Assembly (NCBI RefSeq): GCF_014652875.1
Contig: NZ_BMZQ01000001.1
Coordinates: 1,798,001 to 1,862,000, forward strand
Reading direction: 5' to 3'
DNA: 64,000 nucleotides
From: Tianweitania populi
Lineage (GTDB): Bacteria > Pseudomonadota > Alphaproteobacteria > Rhizobiales > Rhizobiaceae
Made by a program: the position numbers and the translations under genes. The notes under the pieces were generated by a model. It saw nothing but the letters and a program-made list of their open reading frames with translations, was not told the origin of the DNA and searched no databases. How positions within the stretch are numbered: position 1 is the stretch's first letter; each line of letters starts with the position of its first letter. This document shows positions 34,201 through 44,722 of this stretch, one piece after another.

Positions 34201-36125
34201 CCCTCGAAACCGATGCGCGCCTGTGTCAGCGTCTTGTTCATCAGGCGGCCGTTCGGCACATTGGCATCGAAGTTCAAGCGGATCGTGCCGTCGGCGCCCT
34301 GGGCGCGACCGACTGCCGTCAGGCGACCGCTCGCCTGCTGCGAAACGAGCGCGAGATCGCTCAAGGCGAGATCGAAGTTGAAGTCGGCCGCACCGGTCGC
34401 AAAGCGGCCATCCGCCGTCAGCTCGACCTGATTGTTGGCGACGCGGAATTGGCGCGCAACCAAGCCGTTCTCACCGCGCGCAATTCCGCCCGAAAGGCGC
34501 GTTTCACCCTTGAGCAACGCATCGGCGGCCGGTGTATCAATCGACAAGCCGTTGGCCGAGCCATCCAGCGTCAGATCGAAGCCTCCGCCGACGGGGTTGA
34601 CCGAGCCCTTGGCCGCAAGGCGCAGGCCGCCGGCAAGATCACGACCGGCAAGCGCCGAGAACGGCACGATGGAATTGGCATCAACGGCGATGTTGCCGTT
34701 GAAGACGAGGTCGGCGATCGCGCCATCCAGCGCAACGCTGAGGCCGTTGCCAGACAAGGTCGCACGGTTCAACTGAACCGGCTGGTTGGCGCGCCAATCG
34801 CCGTCGATCGCCAGCGTGATTTCGGAACCCAAAGCTTCCGCCACTTCCGCAGCCTTTGCGTCCAACCCGCGCGCGCCACCGTCGACCTTGAAGGAAACGC
34901 GCCGGTTGGCGGCATCCTGCAGGTTCTGCGCGAGGCCGGAGAAAGTCAGCGCGACGCTTTCGCTGGAAAAGCTGTCGGCGTTCAACTGGGCGATGTCGAG
35001 CGAGCCGGACCACTGGTCGCTCGCGGTGTCGCCAAAGGAAATCTTCAGCTGCGCGCGATCGATCGTGTTCTGACCGGGCACCGGCAAAAGGATGGGCTCG
35101 GCGCTGCCATTGTCGACCTGCGCGTCGAGCGTCAGGCGCTGCAGGAAGCTGTCGGCCGCGGTTTCAGCCTTGGCGCTGAGCTTGAGCTGGGCGCTGGTGA
35201 GTTCGAGCTGGTCGAGCCGGAAGCCGCCGGCATCCTTCGACACGCCGCTTGCCTGCAACTGCGTGGATGCGCCGAAGAAGGCGCGGAAGCGTTCGGGGAT
35301 CAGCGAGGCAATCGGCCCGTCCAGCGTGGTGTTGAAGCCGAGGCCGAGTTCCTGGCGTCGCAAAGCAGTCTGGCCAGTGAGGATGCGCTGGCCGGCAGCG
35401 TCCAGATTGAGCGAGAGGTCGAACTGATCGAGCGGACCATTGCCGGCAACAACCAGATTGACCGGCGGGCGATTTTCGATGGCCAGCAGGTTGGCGACGA
35501 TGCCGTTTTCCGGCTCTTCCAAACGAAGATCGATGCCGAGATTGGTGGTGTCGTTGGCATAGGTCGCCGTCAGCGCAAGCTTGCCGCCGGGACCATCGAG
35601 GCGCGTGACGTTGAGCGCGGTGTCGAGCGAGCCGTCGGCAAGGCGCACACGGCCGTTGATCGCGAGTTCGGAAGCCAGACCGAACACGGTTGGGCCGAAA
35701 ACGACGCGCTGCACATCGAGCTGATCGAGCGTGATGGAAACCGGCAGTTCCGGCAGTGCGAAACCGGTGCCGGCTTCAGGCGCAGGCAGGCCTTCTTCCG
35801 GCAGCGGCTTGCGGGTGACTTCGATACGTTCAGCCGAAAGGGTGGAGATCTGCAACCGGCCGAGCAGCAGCGCGCGGCGCGTCCAGTCGATGCGCGCATT
35901 GACGATGCGCAGCCACACGCCTTCGCGGTCGGCAATGGTGATCTCGCCGATCGTCGCATCGGACGACAGGGCGCCCTGAATGCCGTTCAAGCGGATCTGC
36001 CGGTTCGGCGTCGAAAGCTGATCTTCCACGAGGCCGACGAGATAAGAACGGTCTTCCTGCTCTTCCTGCGCAAAAACAGGAAACGCAACGAACAGCAGTG
36101 CGAGAAGTGCGAGGAACCGGGTCAA
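31218..36125 (-). CDS. tamB: Translocation and assembly module subunit TamB
   Basis: A 1635-residue protein anchored in the inner membrane by its N-terminal helix (TRFLALLALLFVAFPVF) and spanning the periplasm as a long beta-groove. TamB-type proteins work with TamA in inserting outer-membrane proteins and in moving phospholipids to the outer membrane. The C-terminal DUF490 domain is seen in GGLKMIRGRIGILGQRITFD and the end TTDSSLGVFYERDY. It is longer than E. coli TamB (about 1260 residues), partly because of tandem repeats of about 104 residues in the middle. Its ATG overlaps the tamA stop by 4 bases. Confidence 0.93.
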   Translation of the reverse strand: MTRFLALLALLFVAFPVFAQEEQEDRSYLVGLVEDQLSTPNRQIRLNGIQGALSSDATIGEITIADREGVWLRIVNARIDWTRRALLLGRLQISTLSAERIEVTRKPLPEEGLPAPEAGTGFALPELPVSITLDQLDVQRVVFGPTVFGLASELAINGRVRLADGSLDTALNVTRLDGPGGKLALTATYANDTTNLGIDLRLEEPENGIVANLLAIENRPPVNLVVAGNGPLDQFDLSLNLDAAGQRILTGQTALRRQELGLGFNTTLDGPIASLIPERFRAFFGASTQLQASGVSKDAGGFRLDQLELTSAQLKLSAKAETAADSFLQRLTLDAQVDNGSAEPILLPVPGQNTIDRAQLKISFGDTASDQWSGSLDIAQLNADSFSSESVALTFSGLAQNLQDAANRRVSFKVDGGARGLDAKAAEVAEALGSEITLAIDGDWRANQPVQLNRATLSGNGLSVALDGAIADLVFNGNIAVDANSIVPFSALAGRDLAGGLRLAAKGSVNPVGGGFDLTLDGSANGLSIDTPAADALLKGETRLSGGIARGENGLVARQFRVANNQVELTADGRFATGAADFNFDLALSDLALVSQQASGRLTAVGRAQGADGTIRLNFDANVPNGRLMNKTLTQARIGFEGVQLPDLLDGNLTGDAFLDGNRVQLGSGVAVSASTRKLSALSFSAGGANLTGDISQIVSSGLFDGQVQLRASDVSTAAALFLTQASGSANATIRLRPVNGNQDGDIKADIRNLVVDQARVGSADVQAEVSDLFKVPGGNATIDARDVVAGGFTVTRLQAQARQNADTTDFSAETALDNGTTAKVAGALSRVDTGFRVGLNELALAHGSTNARLLQPASVTIINQVITIDGVALDVDGGRIDAKGQIAETLDLDLVIAKLPLAIGNSVVPDLGLGGTLDSTVKVGGSRSAPDINFDVRGQGLTAAQLKQAGLSSINVTANGSTQNQLLTLDAAITSPEGVDARAQGTVPLGQGQLGLDVTLRSLPLAIANAVVPEQKLAGTITGTARVTGELRNPAASFNLQGSGISAAPLAQAGAAPLSVQAEGAFGDNALTLNSLQVRGAQGLDVSGSGRVPLKGAGLAVDVNAQVPLALANGFVPDQNLGGTVTGTARVTGELRNPSASFNLQGSGITAAPLAQAGVAPLSVQADGAYGDNAVTLNSLRVNGAQGLTVSGNGRVPLSGDGLSVNVDAQAPLALANRFLADRGTQLTGTVNANATVTGSIQQPNIQGRVTSAGAAVVDPETNLRVSNINVAVGISGQTVTIENVSGAIGGGGTVSASGTVGIAPGSNFPANIAINLNNARYADGELLVATVNGRLTVTGALLQDPVIGGTIDVARAEITVPESFAGGAAAINVKHRNPPAGVRATLVRAKANDGTPVPTSRPSVARLNITINAPNQVFVRGRGVDAELGGSVQISGPVTNIQPTGGLKMIRGRIGILGQRITFDEGEVTLVGDLDPYLNFVARSEGSDITVFVKVTGRASDIDVTFSSSPELPQDEVLARLIFNRGINELSAFQIAQLAAAAAELAGGGNNSLLGSLRAGTGLDDLDVVTDSEGNAAVRAGRYINENTYLGVEAGAGGNTKATINLDITENLKVKGGAGTTDSSLGVFYERDY
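32590..33260 (-). repeat. Tandem 312-bp repeats inside tamB
   Basis: Two copies of a 312-bp unit (104 residues) stand head to tail, as judged by the identical AACGGAAAG at 32631 and 32943 and the matching blocks around them. Each encodes GTARVTGELRNPxASFNLQG and APLAQAG. A more diverged third copy precedes them in the protein (STVKVGGSRSAPDINFDVRG). The frame is kept, so the groove is lengthened rather than broken. Confidence 0.8.
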
Positions 36126-38083
36126 AACGCCTGTCCTATGCCGATGTAGAACGCGAAGTCTGGATCGTCGCGGCCGGGATTGAGCGGGATGGCGATGTCG
36201 CCGCGGATGGGGCCGAGGCCGGTGAGATAGCGCAAGCCGATGCCCGCGCCGAGTTTCAGTTCCTCGGCAAAATCAGGGAAGGATTCCGCACCGACATAGC
36301 CGGCATCCACGAAGCCGACGAGGCCGATGGAATCGGTGACCTTGGCGCGCAGTTCGGCGGATCCTTCGATCAGCGAGCGACCGCCCGTGATGATGCCGTC
36401 TTCGCCTTCCACGCCGATGCCGCGATATTCATAGCCGCGCACCGAGCCACCGCCACCGGCGAAGAACAGCTTGTCCGGCGGCGTTTCGCCGATGTCGGAG
36501 CCGGCCAGCGAGCCGATCTTCAAACGGCCGGCGGCAACGATGCGGTCGTCCTCGCCGAAGCCGTAATAGGTCCGCCCTTCCAGGGTCGCGCGGGCAACGG
36601 GATTGCCATAGTTGAACTCGAAGAACGGCTCGACCATGGCTTCCACGAAGAAGCCCTCCGTGGCGTCGACCTTGTTGTCGCGCGTGTCGTAGGTCAGCGT
36701 GCCGGGCAAACCGACTGTCACGAAATCGCGTTCGCCGAGATCGTCCTCGAAGCGGGACGGGCCGCCGCTGAGGAACAGGCTGCCGGACAGTTCTTCCGTA
36801 AAGATATGCGTGAAGCCGGCCTGCGCCGTGACCGCCGTGCGGGTGTAGGCATCGAGCACTTCGCGATCGCCGAACAGCGACGTCACGAAATCCGTGTCGG
36901 GCGTGAAGACGCCGGGGCGGGTATAGGTGACGCCGACGCGATACGTGAAGTCCGCCGGATCGAAGCGGCTTTTCTCGGGCTCGTCGCCTCGGCGGCTGGT
37001 GACCTCGGCGCCGACACCGGCGACCTTGGCATCAAAACGCAAACGTTCGGCGTGGCCAAACAGGTTGCGGTGCTGCCAGTAACCTTCCACACCCGCGCCA
37101 TCCAGCGTGGAATAAGACGCGCCTACGCCGAAGCGGCGCAGCGGGCGCTCCTGCACGATCACCGCCATCGGCAATTCGCCATTGGCCTCGATCGCTTCGG
37201 CTTCCTCGATGCGCTGCGAGCGGAACACTTCCAGCCGGCCCAAACGATCATTGGCGCGCTTGACGTCGTCGGGATCGAACTCTTTGCCTCGCGGAAGATC
37301 GGTCATGTAGGCCACGAAGTCGGGGTCCATGCGGGCAGTGCCCTGCACGGTCGTCGGCCCGTAAACCGCGCGGCGGCCCGGCTCCATCACGAGCGTGGCA
37401 TCGAGCTTGGTGGTGTCGTGCAGGGCCTCGACGCGGCGCTCGGCCACGGCAGCCTTGGCATAGCCCTGCTGGCGCCAGGCTTCCTTGGACAGGTTCTCGG
37501 CCTGCAGGATCACGCCGGACTTGGCGGGCTCGCCCGGCACGAAGCCGTTGTCGGCGGGCAACTCGACGCGGTCACGCCGATCGGTGGGCGCCGGCGCCTG
37601 GTTGACGACTTCGGCAACGCCAAAGGCGAACACCGGGCCCGGACTGACCGTGACGACGACATTTGCAGGGTTGGCGACCGTGGCATCCGGCGCAAGTTCG
37701 GCGGCTTCGCGGCCGTCGATCTGAATGGAAATCGTCGGACCATAGCGGCCCTGCGCATACATGGTGCCGAGCAGACGGCGGTAATCGCCGCGGGCCTTGG
37801 CAAGCAGGCCGGATGCGCCGGAAGCCGGCTCCTCACGGTCGCCCCAAAGGTTCGAGGCGCCCTTCAGCGTGTCTTCGACATCGTCATCCTCGCCGGCATT
37901 GACGGTGAAGGTGACATTGTAAGGCTGCGGCTCGCCGACCGGCTCATCTTCGGGCTTGGACGCCTTTTCGAAGAACTTGTGGCCAAACAGCTCGAACGCC
38001 GTCGCGGGGTACAGCGCCGAAGTGCTCAGAACGATCGCCGCAACGATCCGCAAACTCCAGCCACGCATCGGTTGCAACCGCAT
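36122..38083 (-). CDS. tamA: Outer-membrane assembly protein TamA (BamA/Omp85 family)
   Basis: A 653-residue protein with a signal peptide (SLRIVAAIVLSTSALYPATA), POTRA domains (about 50-290) and a C-terminal beta-barrel (about 330-653). The barrel has the family segment FFAGGGGSVRGYEYRGIG, whose RGY belongs to loop L6 of Omp85 proteins, and the terminal Phe of outer-membrane proteins. It sits in the outer membrane and contacts TamB from the next gene. ATG 38083 and ATG 38068 are both possible starts; a CGGTTGCAACCG palindrome overlaps them, perhaps by chance. Confidence 0.92.
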   Translation of the reverse strand: MRLQPMRGWSLRIVAAIVLSTSALYPATAFELFGHKFFEKASKPEDEPVGEPQPYNVTFTVNAGEDDDVEDTLKGASNLWGDREEPASGASGLLAKARGDYRRLLGTMYAQGRYGPTISIQIDGREAAELAPDATVANPANVVVTVSPGPVFAFGVAEVVNQAPAPTDRRDRVELPADNGFVPGEPAKSGVILQAENLSKEAWRQQGYAKAAVAERRVEALHDTTKLDATLVMEPGRRAVYGPTTVQGTARMDPDFVAYMTDLPRGKEFDPDDVKRANDRLGRLEVFRSQRIEEAEAIEANGELPMAVIVQERPLRRFGVGASYSTLDGAGVEGYWQHRNLFGHAERLRFDAKVAGVGAEVTSRRGDEPEKSRFDPADFTYRVGVTYTRPGVFTPDTDFVTSLFGDREVLDAYTRTAVTAQAGFTHIFTEELSGSLFLSGGPSRFEDDLGERDFVTVGLPGTLTYDTRDNKVDATEGFFVEAMVEPFFEFNYGNPVARATLEGRTYYGFGEDDRIVAAGRLKIGSLAGSDIGETPPDKLFFAGGGGSVRGYEYRGIGVEGEDGIITGGRSLIEGSAELRAKVTDSIGLVGFVDAGYVGAESFPDFAEELKLGAGIGLRYLTGLGPIRGDIAIPLNPGRDDPDFAFYIGIGQAF

Positions 38084-38218
38084 TCCTCACCGTACTCATA
38101 CGCCAGTCCCGGTCAAAGTACCGCGACTGGCCCTTAGGTGCAGCATCAAATGTCTCGAAACGAGAATCTTTTATGCAAATTCGGCAATCCTGCCACACCT
38201 GACAGTTGTAGAAAGTTC

Positions 38219-39841
<1,623 letters not shown>

Positions 39842-39842
39842 A

Positions 39843-41000
39843 TCAGCGCTCCTTCGGGTCCAGCGCGTCGCGCAAGCCGTCGCCCAGGAAATTCAGGGCA
39901 AACAGGATCACGGTCAGCGTCACGGCGGGATAAAGCAGCAGCCAGATCGCGCCGCGCATGTTCGAGGCGCCTTCCGCAATCAGCAGTCCGAGGCTGGTCA
40001 GCGGCTCCTGCACGCCAAGGCCGAGGAAGGACAGCAGGCTTTCCAGCAGGATCGCCTTCGGCACCAGCAACGTCACGAATACAACCACCGGACCCAGCGT
40101 GTTCGGAATGATGTGGCGCTTGAGGATGCCGGCGCTCGATACGCCCATGGCCTCGGCCGCCTGCACATATTCCTGCCGCTTGATCGTCAGCGTCTGGCCG
40201 CGCGCGATGCGCGCCATGTCGAGCCATTCCGTAAAGCCGATCGCGATGAAGATCAGCACGAAACTTCGGCCGAAGAAAACGACGAGCAGGATTACGAAGA
40301 AGATGAAGGGCAGCGAATACAGCACGTCGACCACGCGCATCATCACATTGTCGATGCGCCCGCCGAGATAGCCGGCAACCGCGCCATAGGTGACGCCGAG
40401 CGCCAGCGCCATGAAGGAGGCAAGCAGGCCGATCGCCAGCGAAATGCGGATGCCGATCAGCACGCGCGCCAGCAGGTCGCGCCCATTGGCATCGGTGCCA
40501 AACAGGAAGCGGAGGCGCTGCACATCGGCCACCATCACGCCGCTGGTCGCGCCCTCGCTTAAGGCATTGCCGTCCGCGTCTTCCAGCCTGGAATTGTCGA
40601 ACAGGTCTGAGCGATCGACATAGCGCGTGATGCGCGGGTCGAGCGCTTCGTCATCGGAGATCGGCGCGCGGATGGTGGAGCCATCCAGCTCGACCTCGCC
40701 GATCGTGATGCGGGCACGATCCAGCGAGCGCTGGAAGTCCGGGATGATGCGGTCCTCGCGCGGATAGGCTTCGAGGCTCGCCGGCACGCGCACATATTGC
40801 GGAAAGATCTGGTCGTAGCGATGCGGCACAAGGCTTGGGCCGACGATGCCGGCCAGGGCCAGCAGCAGCAAAACGAGCGCGCTCGCCACCGCCGCGCGGT
40901 TGCGCCGAAGGCGCAGCCAGGCATCCTGCCACAGCGAGCGGCCGGCCGTAACCGCAAGCGCTTCCGCCTGCGGCTGTTCGGTGAGGATATGGTCAGTCAT
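39843..41000 (-). CDS. Peptide ABC transporter permease (YejE type)
   Basis: A 385-residue inner-membrane permease with six helices, a long first periplasmic segment (about 60-190) and the ABC coupling motif [21 protein letters not shown]. It forms the channel with the YejB-type permease. The start MTDHILTE at 41000 overlaps the upstream permease stop by 8 bases (ATGACTGA); the frame is open a little further upstream, inside that gene. Confidence 0.9.
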   Translation of the reverse strand: MTDHILTEQPQAEALAVTAGRSLWQDAWLRLRRNRAAVASALVLLLLALAGIVGPSLVPHRYDQIFPQYVRVPASLEAYPREDRIIPDFQRSLDRARITIGEVELDGSTIRAPISDDEALDPRITRYVDRSDLFDNSRLEDADGNALSEGATSGVMVADVQRLRFLFGTDANGRDLLARVLIGIRISLAIGLLASFMALALGVTYGAVAGYLGGRIDNVMMRVVDVLYSLPFIFFVILLVVFFGRSFVLIFIAIGFTEWLDMARIARGQTLTIKRQEYVQAAEAMGVSSAGILKRHIIPNTLGPVVVFVTLLVPKAILLESLLSFLGLGVQEPLTSLGLLIAEGASNMRGAIWLLLYPAVTLTVILFALNFLGDGLRDALDPKER

Positions 41001-41910
41001 AGCGCACCCGCGGGTCAAGCCAGGCGTAAAGGATGTCGACGATCAGGTTGAACACGATCACGAACAGTGCGATCACCACCACCGTGCCCATCACCAGCGT
41101 GTAATCGCGCCCCAGCGCGCCCTGCACGAAATAGCGGCCGATGCCTGGAATGCCGAAGATGGTTTCCACCACCACCGAGCCGGTGAGAAGGCTGGCAGCG
41201 GCTGGCCCGAGATAGGACACAACCGGCAGCATTGCGGCACGCAAGGCATGAACGCCGACAACGACGCGGGTCGGCAGGCCGTAGGCTCGCGCGGTGCGCA
41301 CGTGGTTCGAGCGCAAAGCTTCGATCGTCGCGCCACGCGTCAGGCGCGCCACCACGGCGATCTGCGGCAGGGATAGCGTGACCACCGGCAGGATCATGTG
41401 TTTCCAAGTGCCCCAGCCGCCCGCCGGCAGCCAGCCCATCAATACGCCGAACAAGAGGCTGAGCAGCGGTGCGATCACGAAAGTGGGAATGGTGATGCCG
41501 AAGGTGGCGGTTCCCACCACCATGTAATCGACCCAGCTGTTTTGCCGAAGTGCCGCCAGCGCGCCGAGCACCGTGCCGACGATTAGGGCGATCAGCATCG
41601 AAAGCGAACCGATCTGGATCGACACCGGCAAACCGACACGGAACAGGTCGACCACGGAGAAGTCGCGCCGCGTAAAGCTGGGGCCGAGATCGCCCTGCGC
41701 GAGATTACCGAGATAGATGAAGTATTGCTGCCAGAGCGGCTTGTCGAAATTGTAGGCGCGCTCGAGGTTCTGCATGATCAGCGGATCGAGCGGGCGCTCC
41801 AGATCGAACGGCCCGCCGGGCGCCAGCCGGATCATGAAGAAGGCGATGGTGACGATAACGAACATCGTCGGCACGGCGCCCAGCAGGCGCCGCAGCACAT
41901 AGGTGAACAT
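40993..41910 (-). CDS. Peptide ABC transporter permease (YejB type)
   Basis: A 305-residue inner-membrane permease that opens MFTYVLRRLLGAVPTMFVIV, as DppB/OppB/YejB proteins do. It has six helices and the coupling motif NHVRTARAYGLPTRVVVGVH, ending WLDPRVRYD. It pairs with the next gene product to import peptides. A stem-loop separates it from the binding-protein gene. Confidence 0.9.
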   Translation of the reverse strand: MFTYVLRRLLGAVPTMFVIVTIAFFMIRLAPGGPFDLERPLDPLIMQNLERAYNFDKPLWQQYFIYLGNLAQGDLGPSFTRRDFSVVDLFRVGLPVSIQIGSLSMLIALIVGTVLGALAALRQNSWVDYMVVGTATFGITIPTFVIAPLLSLLFGVLMGWLPAGGWGTWKHMILPVVTLSLPQIAVVARLTRGATIEALRSNHVRTARAYGLPTRVVVGVHALRAAMLPVVSYLGPAAASLLTGSVVVETIFGIPGIGRYFVQGALGRDYTLVMGTVVVIALFVIVFNLIVDILYAWLDPRVRYD

Positions 41911-41942
41911 TAGAAGAAGCTCCGTCGCATCGGACGCTTGCA

Positions 41943-41967
41943 GCCGAACCGGTCAACCCGGTCCGGC
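41943..41967 (-). terminator. Stem-loop between binding-protein and permease genes
   Basis: GCCGAACCGG and CCGGTCCGGC pair with one mismatch around a 5-base loop, in the 69-base gap after the binding-protein gene. No T-run follows. Such hairpins commonly protect the upstream mRNA, so that the binding protein is made in excess over the membrane parts. Confidence 0.55.
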
Positions 41968-41979
41968 CGCATCAATGGT

Positions 41980-43572
41980 TCAGTTCTCGACGGAGAGCCA
42001 GCGCGTTGCGTGCTGGTTCATGATGTTGTCTTCCCAACCCTTGAGCTTGGGCGACACGAGCGCGGTCGACGAATAATACAGGATCGGAATGGCCGGCACT
42101 TCCTTCAGGAACAGCTCCTCGGCCTGGCGCAGGATCTTGGACCGGGCGGCCAGATCGGTCGTCGTGGCGGCTTCCGCCATCAACTTGTCGTAGTCGGCAT
42201 TCGACCAGCGCGGATAGTTGAAACCGAGATTGGCGCTTTCGAACAGGAACAGGAAGTTCTGCGGATCGGAATAATCGCCGATCCAGCCGGCACGGGTCAG
42301 GTCGAAGTCGCCGTCGTTCTTCATGTAATCGAAGTAGCCGGTGCCTTCCATTTCCACGATCGTCGCGTTCACGCCGATATTCTTCAGCATGTCGGCCACC
42401 GCCGTCATCGTGTTCTTGTGGTTTTCACCAGTGTTGTGGCGCAGCTCGACGGTCAGACTGCCTTCCTTGACGCCGGCTTCTTCAAGCAGCTTCTTGGCCT
42501 CGTCTTCGCGGTCCAGAATGTCCTTGTCCTTGTAGGGCAGGAAGACCGGGTCCGGATAATTGTCGATGCCGGGCGGCACGATCGAGTATCCCGGTAGCAT
42601 GGATTCGCGCCAGATTTCCTTGGCAAGGAAATCGCGATCGATCGCCATGGACAAAGCCTGGCGCACACGCGGATCGGCCAGCTTTTCCTTCTTCACCTTC
42701 ACCGGCAGATAATAGGAGCCGAGGTAAGGCGCGATATGGAGCTGATCGCCCAGCTTCTCCTTCATGTAATCCATCTGCGCATTGTCGATGTCCGAGCAGG
42801 ACAGAACTTCGCCAGCCTCGAAGCGGCGCAGGCAGGTCGCGCGCTCTTCGAACGGAATGTAGTTCACGACGTCGATCTTCACGTTGGCCGCGTCGTGGAA
42901 GTTCGGGTTCTTGCGCATCACGATCTTGTCGTTCGGCGTGAACGCTTCCAGCATATAGGCGCCGTTGGACACCATATTGCCGGGCCTAGTGTACTGGTCG
43001 CCGAATTGTTCAACCGACTTCTGATGCAGCGGGAACGAGGCCTGATGCGTGAGAAGCTGCAGGAAATAAGGCGTCGGCGCATTCAGCTTGATCTCGAGCG
43101 TATGATCGTCGATCGCCTTGGCGCCAAGATCCGCAGCCTGCTTCTCGCCCTTGTTGATCGCTTCCGCATTGACGATCGGGTAGAGCATGTTCGCATACGG
43201 CGCGGCCGTTTTCGGGTCCTGAATGCGCTGATAGGCAAACACGAAATCGCCGGCTGTCACCGGGTCACCGTTCGACCATTTGGCGTCGTTGCGCAGCTTG
43301 AACGTGTAGGTCAGGCCGTCCTGCGAAATCTCCCAGCTTTCCGCAACGCCGGGAACAACCTCGGCCTTGGCGTTGGGCACGACGAGCCCTTCATAAAGGT
43401 CGCGCATCAGATTGGCCTCGGGGATGGTCGAGGTCTTGTGATGATCGAGCGTGGTGGGATCGGTGTCGTTGCCGCGATTGTAAACGACTTCCGCCTGAGC
43501 GGTTGCCAGCATCGGTGCGGCGGTGAGCAGGACGGTCGCGAGGCACGTGGCGCTCAGAAGCGACTTCATCAT
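41980..43572 (-). CDS. Oligopeptide-binding protein (OppA family)
   Basis: A 530-residue periplasmic solute-binding protein (SBP family 5). A signal peptide ends at about TAQA (residues 24-27). The mature part starts EVVYNRGNDTDPTTLDHHKT and has the family signature LYEGLVVPNAKAEVVPGVAE and FKLRNDAKWSNGDPVTAGD. It captures peptides for the transporter encoded downstream. GGGGAAG lies just before the ATG. Confidence 0.92.
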   Translation of the reverse strand: MMKSLLSATCLATVLLTAAPMLATAQAEVVYNRGNDTDPTTLDHHKTSTIPEANLMRDLYEGLVVPNAKAEVVPGVAESWEISQDGLTYTFKLRNDAKWSNGDPVTAGDFVFAYQRIQDPKTAAPYANMLYPIVNAEAINKGEKQAADLGAKAIDDHTLEIKLNAPTPYFLQLLTHQASFPLHQKSVEQFGDQYTRPGNMVSNGAYMLEAFTPNDKIVMRKNPNFHDAANVKIDVVNYIPFEERATCLRRFEAGEVLSCSDIDNAQMDYMKEKLGDQLHIAPYLGSYYLPVKVKKEKLADPRVRQALSMAIDRDFLAKEIWRESMLPGYSIVPPGIDNYPDPVFLPYKDKDILDREDEAKKLLEEAGVKEGSLTVELRHNTGENHKNTMTAVADMLKNIGVNATIVEMEGTGYFDYMKNDGDFDLTRAGWIGDYSDPQNFLFLFESANLGFNYPRWSNADYDKLMAEAATTTDLAARSKILRQAEELFLKEVPAIPILYYSSTALVSPKLKGWEDNIMNQHATRWLSVEN

Positions 43573-44054
43573 GGTACTTCCCCTTTTTGTTCCGGCCTCA
43601 TGACAAGGCTGCTGACAGGCACAATAAACGGGATGATCGCTTGGTCCAGCCGCAAATCTGCTAACGCACGGTCAAAGCGTCGCGCATGGCACTTGGCCGA
43701 CCCGGAAAAGACGATCCCACTGCCCCGCCCGCAATTCCATTTTGACACCGGAATCCACGCCAGCTACGTTAACCACGAATCAAGGGATGTTGGTTGAAGC
43801 GCCTGTTGCGGAGGGGTTCGCAGGAGGCGCTAAAAACTGGGTTAGCGGTGTTTGTCGCGACCATCCGGGACTTCGGTTTCGTTCCCGCGTTCGCCGGTGG
43901 CTTATCGCCATGAAGCCGGCTGTGTTTCCCGCGTAAGACTGTGTGTCGAGCTGAGTTGGCGTGGCCTTCCGGATGCGCTCGAACCGGTGTGTCTGAACGA
44001 TTTTGACGAGATTTGGTCATGCCTGTCATGGCCCAGGGAGGGATTCGATCAACG
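43573..44054. other. Intergenic region between oppA-type and visN-like genes
   Basis: A 482-base stretch with no convincing gene. It should hold the promoters of the peptide transporter operon and of the LuxR pair. TTAA-N7-TCAA at 43769-43783 is close to a CtrA binding site (TTAA-N7-TTAA), but unsupported otherwise. Short open frames within it lack ribosome sites. Confidence 0.6.
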
Positions 44055-44720
44055 ATGAGTGCTGCACTTCACGCTTCTTCCGGTGCGCTGGCGATGCCGT
44101 CGACCGTTCAGGACGCGCGGCGCGACCTCGTTGAACTGATGCACCAGATCTGCAGCGACATCCGCGCGGATCGCTACATGCTGATCGACCTGACCGCGCG
44201 TGCCGGCGAGAAAGCGCGGATCGTCGCATCGAACTGGATCTATGACGCGATCGACCTGATCGGCCTCGATCTCATTGTGCGCGTGGCCGTGCGCAATCCG
44301 GTTGAAGCGCAGGCGCTTCCCGCCCCCGTCGAAGCCGAACTTCTCGCCGGCTACGGCCATGTCGATCTGATGGGTATTCCCCTGCGCGCCGGAAGCAAGC
44401 GCTATGCCCTGCTTCTCTCAGCCGAAGCGACGGGACGGCTCGTGACGCGCGCGGTTTCCAAGGTCGAGCTGCTTTGCGGCTATGCCCTGTCCATGCTGGC
44501 CGGCAAGCTCGGCACGGCATCGAACAACGATCCGCTCACCGAACGCGAGCGCGAATGCCTGTTCTGGGTTGCCGAGGGCAAGACCACGGAAGAAGTCGGT
44601 GTCATTCTCGGCGTGTCCACCAGCACCGCCAACAGCCATCTCACCAATGCCATCCAGAAGCTCGGCGCCCGCAATCGCGCGCTGGCGATCGCCACCGCGA
44701 TCCGGCACGGATTGATCTGA
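44055..44720 (+). CDS. visN: LuxR-family regulator, VisN-like
   Basis: A 221-residue protein with an N-terminal sensor-like domain (about 20-140, GAF or autoinducer-domain type) and a C-terminal LuxR helix-turn-helix (LTERERECLFWVAEGKTTEE, then VSTSTANSHL, then RNRALAIATAIRHGLI). In Sinorhizobium the adjacent visN and visR genes encode a heteromeric master activator of motility acting through Rem. The same order here, followed within 2 kb by a Rem/FtcR gene, supports the call; the family name rests on synteny and domain plan. ATG 44055 has GGAGGG 12 bases upstream; ATG 44019 is an alternative. Confidence 0.65.
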   Translation: MSAALHASSGALAMPSTVQDARRDLVELMHQICSDIRADRYMLIDLTARAGEKARIVASNWIYDAIDLIGLDLIVRVAVRNPVEAQALPAPVEAELLAGYGHVDLMGIPLRAGSKRYALLLSAEATGRLVTRAVSKVELLCGYALSMLAGKLGTASNNDPLTERERECLFWVAEGKTTEEVGVILGVSTSTANSHLTNAIQKLGARNRALAIATAIRHGLI

Positions 44721-44722
44721 CG

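Noticed and set aside
32655..36149. A very long open frame on the + strand (over 1100 codons) antisense to tamB
   Set aside because: It mirrors the tamB coding sequence base for base; high GC keeps the opposite strand free of stops. The product has no recognisable domain, whereas the minus strand encodes a full TamB.
38069..38080. CGGTTGCAACCG palindrome at the tamA start, considered a further GGTTG regulon site
   Set aside because: It lies within or at the start of the coding sequence, lacks the CTAAGG flank, and tamA is far from the other sites; a chance palindrome is as likely.
36098..38137. A 679-codon open frame on the + strand opposite tamA
   Set aside because: Same effect of GC-rich coding DNA. 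TamA on the minus strand has signal peptide, POTRA domains and barrel.
43742..43936. A 64-codon + strand frame in the gap before the VisN-like gene
   Set aside because: No ribosome site, low-quality composition and no protein-like features; treated as non-coding.
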